Shown here: positions 9,038 to 17,017 of the stretch, piece by piece | Layout of the letters: each line of letters starts with the position of its first letter | How positions within the stretch are numbered: the stretch's first letter is position 1 | NCBI GenBank assembly: GCA_030066785.1 | Contig: JASJAZ010000011.1 | Span: forward strand, 1-41,284 | DNA from: Desulfobacterales bacterium | GTDB taxonomy: Bacteria; Desulfobacterota; Desulfobacteria; Desulfobacterales; JASJAZ01 | Direction: 5' to 3' | Length of the DNA: 41,284 nucleotides | Notes under the pieces: model-generated | What the model was told of the DNA's origin: nothing | What the model saw: only the letters and a program-made list of their open reading frames with translations | The model's database searches: none | Program-made: the position numbers and the translations under genes

Positions 9038-9116
9038 TTGGTGTTTAAAGCCACCTTTGAGACGGGTGCTATTGCGCCAGGTTGCAGTGTCGCAGCATGC
9101 GATGGAGGGTGCCACC

Positions 9117-9356
9117 TTACTGTTCTTTTATGCTATCCTCCATTGCATCCAACCTATCTTCTTGCTCGTCTTGCAGCGCACGCGCGTTATTAATCGGCGT
9201 TTGAATTCGATGAACGATTTCGTGGGCGGTTTCTTGGGTCATGGTTTCAATGGTACCTTTTTCAGAATCTTCATTAAGGCTTTTTGAACAAGACATCAAA
9301 GCCACATTAACAAAGAGAAATAAAACAATGCCCATATGTATCCATTTATTCATCAC
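9117..9356 (-). CDS. Small lipoprotein, 79 aa, with helical acidic tail
   Basis: AAAGGAGATGTG precedes tandem ATG codons. The N-terminus is a lipoprotein signal ending in the lipobox ALMSC, Cys about residue 23. The mature part is acidic and probably an amphipathic helix (TAHEIVHRIQTPINNA, ALQDEQEDRLDAMEDS). It is immediately upstream of the small membrane protein gene on the same strand, so the pair are likely co-transcribed and may work together in the envelope. No family recognised. Confidence 0.7.
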   Translation of the reverse strand: MMNKWIHMGIVLFLFVNVALMSCSKSLNEDSEKGTIETMTQETAHEIVHRIQTPINNARALQDEQEDRLDAMEDSIKEQ

Positions 9357-9687
9357 ATCTCCTTTTAATTTGGTCTAATTTCAATTTAGCATATATCGGT
9401 TCAAAATCAATAAAACAGACCCTTGCAAGCTAGGTGACAACACTATTGACCTTTGCGCGGATTTGGTTTCAATCGCTTAGTCCGGGCTTGAAACATGCAA
9501 AAGCATGGATAGTAACATGAAACAATTCGCCACGCCGATGTGACTGCCAATTGACAATCGCGCACGCCATTGCTAAGGATGCAAATATTTTTTTGGCTCA
9601 TGCGCAGAAACACTCTGTTTTTTGCCGGCAAGATAATGTCCTATAATTATCCAATTAACGATTAAACGATTGTTTCAGGAGGAATGT
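9357..9687 (+). other. Divergent spacer before the carbonic anhydrase gene
   Basis: This 331-base region lies between the divergent small lipoprotein gene and the carbonic anhydrase gene. Apart from the promoter candidate at 9619-9647 listed separately, I see no open frame with a ribosome site and no strong hairpin. The ORF at 9443-9631 is not supported. Confidence 0.4.
9619..9647 (+). promoter_or_regulatory. Candidate sigma70 promoter of the carbonic anhydrase gene
   Basis: A perfect -10 hexamer TATAAT (9642-9647) is preceded, 17 bases away, by a poor -35 (TTTTTG at 9619). It is about 40 bases before the start codon. The -35 mismatch makes this tentative. Confidence 0.4.
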
Positions 9688-10500
9688 ATGATCTTAGCCC
9701 GTTTTAAAGCTTTGACTGTTATGAATTGTTTAATGGCTGTCAACTTGTTGCTTTTTTTAGGGGCCTGCAAAGTTGAAAAAGAAAAAAGCCATTTTGCCAA
9801 AAAATCAACACCGGATCAGGTTTTAAAAGTTCTGAAAGAAGGCAACCAACGATTTGTCGAGGGTAAGGCCACCCATCCGCATACGGATAGTAAACGACTT
9901 ATCCAGGCCGGCAAGGAAGATCAGGGCAATCACGCCTATGCAACCGTGCTCGCCTGTTCCGATTCGCGTGTGCCGGTTGAAAGGATATTTGACGCGGGTA
10001 TTATGGACCTATTTATTGTACGCGTAGCCGGTAATGTCTGTGATGTGGATGAAATCGGCTCCATTGAGTATGGCCTGGCGCATGTCAATACACCCGTGTT
10101 AGTTGTTTTGGGCCATACCCAGTGCGGGGCGGTCACCGCTGTTACGCACGGAGTCTTGGGAAAAGGCCACGCCTTAGAACGTAACATTCCACCCTTGGTC
10201 GATAACATTGAGCCGGCGGTCAAGCGCGCCATGCAAACCTATCCGGATCAAAAAGGTGATGCCATCATTCCGATGGCCATCGAGGCTAATGTATGGCAAG
10301 CCGTGGAGGATCTCTTCATGGAGAGCCCGGCAACCCGCAACCTGGTCAAGCAGCGCCGGGTAAAGGTGGTTGGTGCGGTTTACGATGTCGGGACCGGAAA
10401 AATTAATTGGCTGCCGGAAGTAAACGTCGCGGCCATTTTGAAAACAGTGGAAAGCAATCCCCAACGGGCCAAAAATGCCATGGCGGCTAAAGCCCATTAA
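9688..10500 (+). CDS. Beta-class carbonic anhydrase with lipoprotein signal
   Basis: The product is a beta-carbonic anhydrase: zinc ligands are in ACSDSRVP (Cys90, with the Asp92-Arg94 dyad) and GHTQCGAV (His143 and Cys146). It interconverts CO2 and bicarbonate. Unusually it begins with a hydrophobic signal ending LLLFLGAC, a lipobox with Cys27, so the enzyme should be exported and lipid anchored rather than cytoplasmic. A CAGGAGGAATGT site fixes the ATG at 9688 (the track's TTG at 9670 is upstream of that site). The 270-aa length fits signal plus linker plus a normal beta-CA domain. It is monocistronic by layout, facing the HtrA-like gene tail to tail with 25 bases between stops. Confidence 0.93.
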   Translation: MILARFKALTVMNCLMAVNLLLFLGACKVEKEKSHFAKKSTPDQVLKVLKEGNQRFVEGKATHPHTDSKRLIQAGKEDQGNHAYATVLACSDSRVPVERIFDAGIMDLFIVRVAGNVCDVDEIGSIEYGLAHVNTPVLVVLGHTQCGAVTAVTHGVLGKGHALERNIPPLVDNIEPAVKRAMQTYPDQKGDAIIPMAIEANVWQAVEDLFMESPATRNLVKQRRVKVVGAVYDVGTGKINWLPEVNVAAILKTVESNPQRAKNAMAAKAH

Positions 10501-10525
10501 AAAAAGTTGTCGTGCTCAACTGCGT

Positions 10526-11587
10526 CTAAAGGGTGCGCTTGGGTCCAAGGCGCAGGTATTTTGAACGATCGGCGGATTGTATGGCAATGTTTTTAATCTC
10601 GGTGCCCTGTAGTATTTTCAGCGGCACCCGCACACCGGCAGTTCCCAGCGACCAAACTTGTCGGTAGAAATCAGCTAATCTGGTGACGGCCTGATCTTGT
10701 ACTTTTAAGATCAGGTCGCCGCCGCGAATTCCTGCTTTGAAAGCGGGCCCCCCGGGGGTCACGCGCATCACCACCACGCGGTCATGGCTTTGTTCAACAT
10801 GCATGCCCAACCATGGCTGGGGCGGTTTGGAAGAATGTCCGGTTGTGGCCAAGCTGTCTAAAATGGGCTTGAGCAGATTGACCGGTACAAACATATTGCA
10901 GGGAACCATTCCAAAATCAGGCACGCTTAGATGGTTTAAAATAGAACCCACCCCTAAGAGTCGTCCGTCACGACCGATTAAGGCCGCACCACCGTAATCA
11001 TTATACGGTGGGGCCGTATAAATGGCATTTTCCAATAGATATTCCCAGTAACCTGCAAATTCCCCCCGAAAAATGACGCGGACGCCCTGGACAGCCTCGG
11101 CGCCCCCATAGCCCACCACCAATGCCGGGTCACCCTCGATAACTTCTTTAGAATCACCCAAGTCCATTGGTGCCGCATCCAACTTGATTGTGGATCGCAC
11201 CAACCCGAATCCCGTTTCGTGATCGTAGCCGACAAAACTTGCTGCCGCGGATTTACCGCCTGGACCGGTTATTTCGATGTGTTCGGCTTCCAGGATTAGG
11301 TAGCCGATGGTCAGCACCAGGCCATCGGCACTAATAAGAATACCATTGCCTTCGCGCTCGGTACCCAGAGCCTGCGCAGTGCGGGCATCCGACGGTATTT
11401 TGGAACGAATCTTAACAACCGCCTTAAGTAGTTTCTCAGGGCTTTGTTCGGCACCAACCGGTGTAATTGCAGCTACAAATAAAACCCCGAGCAGACCTGC
11501 CAAAACAGAGCCGATTGACAGAAAGCGCAGCCTCAAGATCAATTTTGATATGGGTAACTTTTTGTTCATGGATGATAGCAACTTCAT
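10526..11587 (-). CDS. HtrA/DegP-like pseudoprotease with PDZ domain
   Basis: The product has an N-terminal membrane anchor or signal (SVLAGLLGVLFVAAITPVGA), a trypsin-fold domain of the HtrA (S1C) type and a C-terminal PDZ domain (VVVMRVTPGGPAFKAGIRGG, with LVRSTIK-type strands before it). The fold landmarks line up with HtrA, but the three catalytic positions differ. The His of TNxHVV reads Tyr in LTIGYLI, the Asp of the D-I/L-A strand reads Gly in ETGFGLV, and the Ser of GNSGGPL reads Tyr in NDYGGAAL. It should therefore not be a protease; a periplasmic scaffold, chaperone or PDZ sensor is more likely. The start is the first ATG; a later ATG at 11569 is also possible and neither has a good ribosome site. 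Confidence 0.82.
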   Translation of the reverse strand: MKLLSSMNKKLPISKLILRLRFLSIGSVLAGLLGVLFVAAITPVGAEQSPEKLLKAVVKIRSKIPSDARTAQALGTEREGNGILISADGLVLTIGYLILEAEHIEITGPGGKSAAASFVGYDHETGFGLVRSTIKLDAAPMDLGDSKEVIEGDPALVVGYGGAEAVQGVRVIFRGEFAGYWEYLLENAIYTAPPYNDYGGAALIGRDGRLLGVGSILNHLSVPDFGMVPCNMFVPVNLLKPILDSLATTGHSSKPPQPWLGMHVEQSHDRVVVMRVTPGGPAFKAGIRGGDLILKVQDQAVTRLADFYRQVWSLGTAGVRVPLKILQGTEIKNIAIQSADRSKYLRLGPKRTL

Positions 11588-11620
11588 CAACAATCATTAA
11601 AACTGTTAAATAGCTGATTA

Positions 11621-11950
11621 TTACTTGGCCGGTAAGGTGAGGACAAAACCTTTGGCTAGTAGCAACCAATCTTTAAGTATTGCGTCGGTTTGAAAGCCTT
11701 CCGGTGAAACCATCACCCAACCCTTCATCGGTTTGCCAGTAATGTCAAAGGGCTTGGTGAAAGGTTTGGCGAGTGCCTCATCCGCGGCAGTCGGGCCTAG
11801 CCGTAAAATCAGAAAATCCTTATGAACACCGCAAAACATATTGCCGTTTAGCAAATGGCAAACACCACCAAACATTTTTTTGGCATCGACATTGTCCCAC
11901 CTCGATACACACTGTTGGATACGTTGATCGATCTTAATATTATAGGCCAT
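11621..11950 (-). CDS. TfoX N-terminal domain protein
   Basis: The 109-aa protein has the layout of the TfoX_N domain (KKMFGGVCHLLNGNMFCGVH, LILRLG, FDITGKPMKGWVMV). It is a stand-alone version of the N-terminal domain of the competence regulator TfoX/Sxy. Such single-domain proteins are common outside competent bacteria and their role is unclear, so competence should not be inferred. It is 33 bases upstream of the HtrA-like gene on the same strand and may be co-transcribed with it. Confidence 0.85.
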   Translation of the reverse strand: MAYNIKIDQRIQQCVSRWDNVDAKKMFGGVCHLLNGNMFCGVHKDFLILRLGPTAADEALAKPFTKPFDITGKPMKGWVMVSPEGFQTDAILKDWLLLAKGFVLTLPAK

Positions 11951-12292
11951 GATTACTTTCGCACTTCAACTTCCGATTTGAAAGTACCAGTGAATTCATC
12001 TTTCAACCTGATTACCCGTTAGCCTGTTTAACCTCGCCTTTTTTCAGGTAGTTAACAAGAAACGCTAAATAATTGCCAAGAAAACGGGCAATACGTCTGT
12101 ATGATATTATTCTGTACGGCTATGAATGCGGTGCAAGATGCGAATAGCTGAGCCGTTTTGTCGGTGTGAGCAGTAACATCAATTTGAATAGGAAACTTTT
12201 CTATCTTAAAAAATGCATATCAAATGAAAAAATACAAGCTTAAATGAGGATTTCTAAACCGGTGGTGTATTGAATTACAAAGTAATGCGGCT
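11951..12292 (-). other. Intergenic region with no clear content
   Basis: This 342-base gap lies between the end of the nitroreductase gene and the start of the TfoX-like gene, both leftward. I see no open frame with a ribosome site, no strong hairpin and no convincing -35/-10 pair. It should contain the end of one transcript and the promoter of the next. Confidence 0.4.
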
Positions 12293-13201
12293 TCAGGTGG
12301 TAAATGTACGCATTAAAACCGGGAGCCTGCCAGCAGGCCGCTCATAGGTTTCATTGGGGTATCCCACGGTAATAACCACTTGGATGGTCTCGTGCGCAGG
12401 AATCTGAATGCGACCTTGGATTGAAGGCTCGGCATTCATGGCCGCTGCGGCATAACCGATAACACAGGTACCCAGCCCCATGCAGTGGGCGCCCAGAAGG
12501 ATGTTTTGAGCGGCCATCGCGGCATCTTCTTTGGGGCAAGCCGCCTCGGGTTTGGTGGCAATGACAATCACGGCGGGCGCGCCCCAGAAAAGACAATCTT
12601 TACCGCTATCGTCCCATTCCTGCAGCTTTGCTTTTACCGTCCGGTACCGGTCGCGATGGTAGTGCCGCAGTTCTTTCTTTCCCAGCATCGCCAGGAAATG
12701 TCGCAAAAAAGGATTGGCGGCTCTGCGGTTGAGTTTACGGAAAAAATCGCCAATCGTCTGTCCCAGAAAAAGTGTTGCGGCACGCGTCGGCAGCAGGGTA
12801 AACGTCCAAGCCTGACTATTGGTTCCTGAAGGCGCTGAAACCCCGATTTTAACCAAATCCTGAAGCTTTGCGATTTCAACATTGCGTTCATCATAATTTC
12901 GACAGGAACGCCGTGACCGCATCAAATTAACTAAACGACCCGTATCGCAGTCTCCTTGCGCTATCCACCGGTTGCTCGTTTCAAATGTATCAAAGGTCGT
13001 GGTGTCTGTGGAGAGACCGCCCACGGAAATGGCATCCACCGGACAAGCAGCCTGACAGTGGCCGCACAGCATCGATTCCGCCCCGGTGACCACCGCTTTG
13101 TCGGCTTGCATGCTAATGGTTTCCTTGGGACAGACGCGGACACACTCCCCGCAGCCAATGCAGCGCTCAGTGTCAATTATGGTTGCAACCGGCTGGTCCA
13201 T
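12293..13201 (-). CDS. Nitroreductase with N-terminal ferredoxin domain
   Basis: Residues 1-65 are a ferredoxin-like module: CIGCGECVRVCP is a complete first 4Fe-4S motif; the second (SMLCGHCQAACP) has Ser where the first Cys would be. The remainder is an FMN nitroreductase domain (RRSCRNYDERNV, APSGTNSQAW, NILLGAHCMGLGTCVIGY). It should take electrons through the clusters to FMN and reduce an unknown acceptor; such fusions are typical of anaerobes. It begins 21 bases after the siroheme protein gene, in one operon, so a shared electron route is plausible. The start has only a weak ribosome site, which fits coupling. Confidence 0.9.
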   Translation of the reverse strand: MDQPVATIIDTERCIGCGECVRVCPKETISMQADKAVVTGAESMLCGHCQAACPVDAISVGGLSTDTTTFDTFETSNRWIAQGDCDTGRLVNLMRSRRSCRNYDERNVEIAKLQDLVKIGVSAPSGTNSQAWTFTLLPTRAATLFLGQTIGDFFRKLNRRAANPFLRHFLAMLGKKELRHYHRDRYRTVKAKLQEWDDSGKDCLFWGAPAVIVIATKPEAACPKEDAAMAAQNILLGAHCMGLGTCVIGYAAAAMNAEPSIQGRIQIPAHETIQVVITVGYPNETYERPAGRLPVLMRTFTT

Positions 13202-13222
13202 TTTGATTAACTCAAGCGCATA

Positions 13223-13879
13223 TTAGGCAACAATCTCTTTAAAGGCATTCAAGCCGACACGATCAATCATTTTGCCCAACCGCTCGCCTTTTTTAGCATT
13301 TTCGCGATAATACTGAACCACCTTTTCCACGACATTGAGCACCTGGGGATCATCCAGCCCGTCGATTAATTCTTGCCCGATACGAGGCTTGGCACCGACG
13401 TTGCCGCCAATCGATATCATCCAACCGTCCGGCTTGCCCACCAGGCCGATATCGCGAACCGATGATTCGGCACAGTTAAGATTGCAGCCGGAAACCGCCA
13501 TTTTAAGCTTTCCGGGCAATTGCACGCCGTGATAACGCGCATCGAGCGCCATCCCAATGCCAAGGGCATCTGTTTTACCAAGTTTGCAAAATGTCGTCCC
13601 GGGGCAGGCCCGTATGCTGCGCACACACAAACCAACCGCGGCACCCGCCGACATTCCCAGATCTTGCCATACCCGATCGATATCTTTTTCTTCGATACCG
13701 ATAATCGCAATTCGTGTGGCGCCGGTAATTTTCAACGCTTTGGCATGATACTTGTCTGCGATGTCAGCCAGCTTGCGCAAAAGCTCGGGTGTTACCACCC
13801 CACAGGGGATATGGGGCGCAATGGCATACGTTTCATTATCTCTTTGTAAAATAGCTCCCTTTTCGCCCAATTTCAGCAT
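13223..13879 (-). CDS. Low-molecular-weight siroheme 4Fe-4S sulfite/nitrite reductase-like protein
   Basis: The 218-aa chain contains a ferredoxin-like half domain followed by the siroheme/4Fe-4S motif: CPGTTFC (C-x5-C) and CNLNC (C-x3-C), with nearby Arg/Lys for the anionic substrate. The size matches the single-subunit, low-spin 'assimilatory-type' sulfite reductase described from Desulfovibrio and methanogens, not the dissimilatory DsrAB. The reaction would be sulfite to sulfide (or nitrite to ammonia), but the physiological role of this family is unsettled. GGAGGATCAAC sets the start, and a good sigma70 promoter lies upstream. It heads an operon with the ferredoxin-nitroreductase. Confidence 0.88.
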   Translation of the reverse strand: MLKLGEKGAILQRDNETYAIAPHIPCGVVTPELLRKLADIADKYHAKALKITGATRIAIIGIEEKDIDRVWQDLGMSAGAAVGLCVRSIRACPGTTFCKLGKTDALGIGMALDARYHGVQLPGKLKMAVSGCNLNCAESSVRDIGLVGKPDGWMISIGGNVGAKPRIGQELIDGLDDPQVLNVVEKVVQYYRENAKKGERLGKMIDRVGLNAFKEIVA

Positions 13880-13946
13880 GTTGATCCTCCAATTAAAAAA
13901 ATAATCGACTTTTTTTATAATTATGAAAAAATTTAAACAAATTGGT

Positions 13947-13976
13947 TATATAATCGAACGCTTTTTTTACTGTCAA
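13947..13976 (-). promoter_or_regulatory. Sigma70 promoter of the siroheme protein operon
   Basis: Read on the minus strand there is a perfect -35 TTGACA (13971-13976), an 18-base spacer and TATATA (13947-13952). The site is about 70 bases upstream of the siroheme gene, inside an AT-rich leader. This is the best sigma70 match I found in the window. Confidence 0.6.
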
Positions 13977-14009
13977 GCAGATGATCCGGATTTTCACTAT
14001 TTACCATTG

Positions 14010-14366
14010 TTAAGTATCGGTGGGAAAACGCGTATGACCATCAGGCTGGCGATAATCTTCCCGCACGGGATAAAATACATCAATAATACGACAATCGGTT
14101 TTGGCGATGCCGGAATGATCCATATGGGGCGCAATGATCACACCTTCCCCCGGCCCTAGCAAACGGGTTTGCCCATCAACGGTCATTTCAAATTCACCCT
14201 CGATGATATTGGCGATTTGTTCATGCGGGTGCGCATGCCGGGGCACTACTGCACCTGCGGAAAGATTCCAGTAAGACACCGTCATTTTTTCAGAGTGCAA
14301 GAAACGCGCTTTCAATCCAGGTCCCAATTCCTTTATCGCAACGTTGCTAATATCAAAGAATGACAT
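14010..14366 (-). CDS. Small single-domain cupin
   Basis: The 118-aa protein is one Cupin_2 barrel. Metal-ligand candidates are in RHAHPHEQ, the Glu of EGEFEM and HMDHSG, so it probably binds a divalent metal. AAGGAATATGCC precedes the ATG. Function of lone cupins cannot be told from sequence; possibilities are small-molecule binding, isomerisation or dioxygenation. It ends just upstream of the siroheme operon promoter on the same strand and is probably a separate unit, since that promoter lies between the two genes. Confidence 0.85.
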   Translation of the reverse strand: MSFFDISNVAIKELGPGLKARFLHSEKMTVSYWNLSAGAVVPRHAHPHEQIANIIEGEFEMTVDGQTRLLGPGEGVIIAPHMDHSGIAKTDCRIIDVFYPVREDYRQPDGHTRFPTDT

Positions 14367-14699
14367 GGCATATTCCTTTATTCCACATGAAAATCCATCG
14401 TGCCAATTTCCAACCTGGCAAACATTAAAATCACCCCATCACATAAAATCAACCCCGAATCAATATAATATGCGCAAACGCACCGCTCTTAATATTGTAA
14501 ATACGATTGCCACTGAATAGTGAATAGGACCGACGATGCCTTGCCGACAAGCGCCGTGAATGCTATGGTATGCTCGTTTAAAGTGCCCCACAGCCAAGCT
14601 ACGTTTTTAAATCTAGTGACTATGACTGTTTGCCAGTAAAGAGAGCTAAAATTAAGGCATAACGGCCAATTAAAACGAATTAACAAGAATCGCTTATCA
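14367..14699 (+). other. Divergent intergenic region
   Basis: This 333-base region separates the leftward cupin and the rightward hypothetical gene. I see no credible coding frame (the 65-aa minus-strand ORF at 14489-14686 has no ribosome site and a Trp/Phe-rich shadow-like sequence) and no strong repeat. Both promoters are expected here but none stands out. Confidence 0.35.
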
Positions 14700-15026
14700 A
14701 TGAAAATTGCTTTTCACGATCGCGATCGTCGCGGAATTTTCATCCACCAGAAGCAGCTAACCGATTCTTCATTTAAACCAGGGGATCGTTTTGCTCTGAA
14801 AAAAGGCCAGTTTGACCTGTTTACCCTTACTATTATTAAAGATACTGAGGGGGATATCCTGTTTGACAAAAACGGGATTTTTATTGAACGTTCCCGACGT
14901 GTGGATATGCTGCTGGGAGGGATTTTCGATGAATACGTGGTTGAAGTCGAGCCGCACGCGCCAAATACGCTTCAATTGCGGCCGCTGGAAATCGTTGAGG
15001 AAGAACGCGCGACCGGCCAAAAATAA
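14700..15026 (+). CDS. Hypothetical protein, 108 aa, beta-rich
   Basis: I do not recognise a family. The chain looks soluble and beta-rich: DRRGIFIHQKQL, SSFKPGDRFALKKG, LFTLTIIKDTEGDILFD, then RVDMLLGGIFDEYVVEV. The 'KPGDRFALKKG' stretch resembles the swapped-hairpin AbrB-like DNA-binding fold, which is only an impression. The start at 14700 is the first ATG and has no clear ribosome site. It lies 91 bases before the CoA transferase/GNAT gene and points the same way. Confidence 0.6.
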   Translation: MKIAFHDRDRRGIFIHQKQLTDSSFKPGDRFALKKGQFDLFTLTIIKDTEGDILFDKNGIFIERSRRVDMLLGGIFDEYVVEVEPHAPNTLQLRPLEIVEEERATGQK

Positions 15027-15117
15027 TGTAATGGGTCGAACACGAAAATTTTTTTTAAATCATTATTCCCCTATAAAAACGAACCTCGCTTTCCTTTCAA
15101 CAGTTTAGGAGGTGTGT

Positions 15118-16992
15118 ATGTCTAAATCACTATACTGGGCTGATAATTACATCGAAAAAAAACGCACGGTCGCAGATGCCATCAAGAACATCCGGCCTGG
15201 CCAAAGGGTTTTTGTCGGTTCCGCCTGCGGAGAGCCACAGGCCTTGGTCCACGGACTGAGTGAAGCGGCCAAAAGCTTGACCGGTCTCGAAATTGTGAGG
15301 ATGATGAGCCAGGAGACGACCTCATTAACTGCCATAGCCAATCGCACCAAAGATCTAAGCTTAAATATCCGCTCCATATATCTGGGCTCGGCCAGTACTG
15401 AGCAGATCGCCCGCAATATGCGTTTTATAACCCCGATGAACATGTCGGATGTCCCCGGCTTGTTTACAACTAAAAAACTACCGATAAACGTTGCCTTGAT
15501 TCAAACGACACCCCCCGATGACTTTGGTTGGATGAGTTTGGGTATTTCGGTAGATGTTACCATCGCCGCTGCGCTTTCCGCCGATTTTGTGATTGCCCAG
15601 GTCAATACGCGCATGCCGCGTGTATTGGGTCAAAGCTTCATTCATGTCAACGACGTGGATATCATTGTTGAACAGGAAGAAGATCTTCTCGCTATTTCCA
15701 CTGGTTCTCAATCAGATGCGGCCACACGCATCGGGCAGCACATCGCCAGATTAATTGAGGATGGTGCGACCCTGCAAATCGGTCTGGATGCCGCCTCCCA
15801 GGCGACTGTTCAGGGTTTATCTGAAAAAAATGATCTGGGGATTCATTCACAATACTTAACCGAAGATATCATGCACCTATATTCCAAAGGCATTGTCAAC
15901 AATCGCAAAAAAGGTTTTAATGAAGGCAAGATGGTGGCATCCGCCGCCATTGGAACATCCAATCTGTATGAATTCCTGCATGATAATCCGGCGGTGGAAT
16001 TTCACCCTTCCAATTACGTAAATGATCCTTTTATTATCTCAAGACATAACCGTATGGTCTCGATGAACGTGGCGCATACAATGGATATTACCGGACAGGT
16101 AGCCACCGAAGCCTCCGCCCACACGTTCTACGCCGGCGTTTCAGGAATTCCCGATTTTGTGCGCGGTGCCAGACGATCGCTGGGTGGTAAGTCAATCATT
16201 ATGCTGGTATCAACCTCCCCTGATAATAAACACAGCAATATCGTGCCTTTGCTGTCAGATAAAATCGTAACTGTACCGCGTGGTGACATCCATTATGTGG
16301 TAACCGAATTTGGTGCCGTCAACCTTTTTGGCAAGAGCCTCCAGGAAAGAGCGGTGGGCATGATCAGTATCGCCCATCCCGACTTTCGTGAGGAATTGTT
16401 CGATGCCGCTAAGAAGCTCGGCGTGATCGGTCCCGAAAGAACATTGGGTGAAGCGGTACGCGGCATCTATCCGGTTAAGCTAGAACAAACTTTTGAGATC
16501 CATGGCGAAATGATTACGATCCGGCCGGCGAAACCGGTAGATGAACGCCGTATCCAGGAACATTTTTACAGTTTAAGCAAAGAAGATATTTTTTCACGAT
16601 TTTTTCACGAAAAAACAGCCTTTGGCCGATCCGAAGTCGAAAGCAAATCTCAGACAGACTACGTCAAAGATCTGGCCTTGGTAGCCATCGTGGGTGAATT
16701 TGGTTTTAGTCGCGTCGTTGCATTAGGAGAAAGCATGCTATTGAGCCACAATAACATTGCGGAGGTCGCCTTCTCCGTGAACCGCGAATACCAAGGCAAG
16801 GGACTTGGGCGTAGGATTCTGCGCAAGCTGGCAGACTCTGCTAGAGAAAACGGTGTGGCGGGCTTGATGGCGTACACCTCACCTAACAATAGAGGCATGA
16901 TTGGTCTGTTTAAAACATTGCCATATAAAGTCAAAACATCTTTCGATGGTGAAGGCCTTGCCATGCAATGTCGTTTTGACGAATTAGCATAA
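15118..16992 (+). CDS. Acetyl-CoA hydrolase/transferase family protein fused to a GNAT domain
   Basis: Residues 1 to about 460 form a Cat1/4-hydroxybutyrate CoA-transferase-type domain (GQRVFVGSACGEPQAL, TPPDDFGWMSLG, VVTEFGAVNLFGKSLQERA). The last about 150 residues are a GNAT acetyltransferase with the acetyl-CoA loop NREYQGKGLGRRIL. TTTAGGAGGTGTGT fixes the ATG at 15118. The domain order is a known architecture in anaerobes. At the position where 4-hydroxybutyrate CoA-transferase has its catalytic Glu (motif G-I-H-T-E-M), this protein reads GIHSQYL, Gln245. If that alignment is right, the usual glutamyl-CoA intermediate could not form. Plausible roles are hydrolysis or transfer of CoA on short acyl-CoAs, with the GNAT part modifying a protein partner. 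Confidence 0.88.
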   Translation: MSKSLYWADNYIEKKRTVADAIKNIRPGQRVFVGSACGEPQALVHGLSEAAKSLTGLEIVRMMSQETTSLTAIANRTKDLSLNIRSIYLGSASTEQIARNMRFITPMNMSDVPGLFTTKKLPINVALIQTTPPDDFGWMSLGISVDVTIAAALSADFVIAQVNTRMPRVLGQSFIHVNDVDIIVEQEEDLLAISTGSQSDAATRIGQHIARLIEDGATLQIGLDAASQATVQGLSEKNDLGIHSQYLTEDIMHLYSKGIVNNRKKGFNEGKMVASAAIGTSNLYEFLHDNPAVEFHPSNYVNDPFIISRHNRMVSMNVAHTMDITGQVATEASAHTFYAGVSGIPDFVRGARRSLGGKSIIMLVSTSPDNKHSNIVPLLSDKIVTVPRGDIHYVVTEFGAVNLFGKSLQERAVGMISIAHPDFREELFDAAKKLGVIGPERTLGEAVRGIYPVKLEQTFEIHGEMITIRPAKPVDERRIQEHFYSLSKEDIFSRFFHEKTAFGRSEVESKSQTDYVKDLALVAIVGEFGFSRVVALGESMLLSHNNIAEVAFSVNREYQGKGLGRRILRKLADSARENGVAGLMAYTSPNNRGMIGLFKTLPYKVKTSFDGEGLAMQCRFDELA

Positions 16993-17017
16993 TACTACAA
17001 AGAAAAGGAGAAAAGCG

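Noticed and set aside
11621-11950. TfoX-like gene as evidence for natural competence
   Set aside because: Only the N-terminal domain is present, and stand-alone versions are widespread without competence genes; none are seen here.
13030-13100. Ser replacing the first Cys of the second ferredoxin motif as a damaged cluster
   Set aside because: I recall Ser at this place in many ferredoxin-nitroreductase fusions (S-L-x-C-G-H-C type), so it is probably a family feature, not damage.
13923-14159. 78-aa plus-strand ORF
   Set aside because: It covers the siroheme operon promoter and is antisense to the cupin gene; no ribosome site.
14489-14686. 65-aa minus-strand ORF in the cupin/hypothetical gap
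   Set aside because: No ribosome site and a sequence that looks non-coding.
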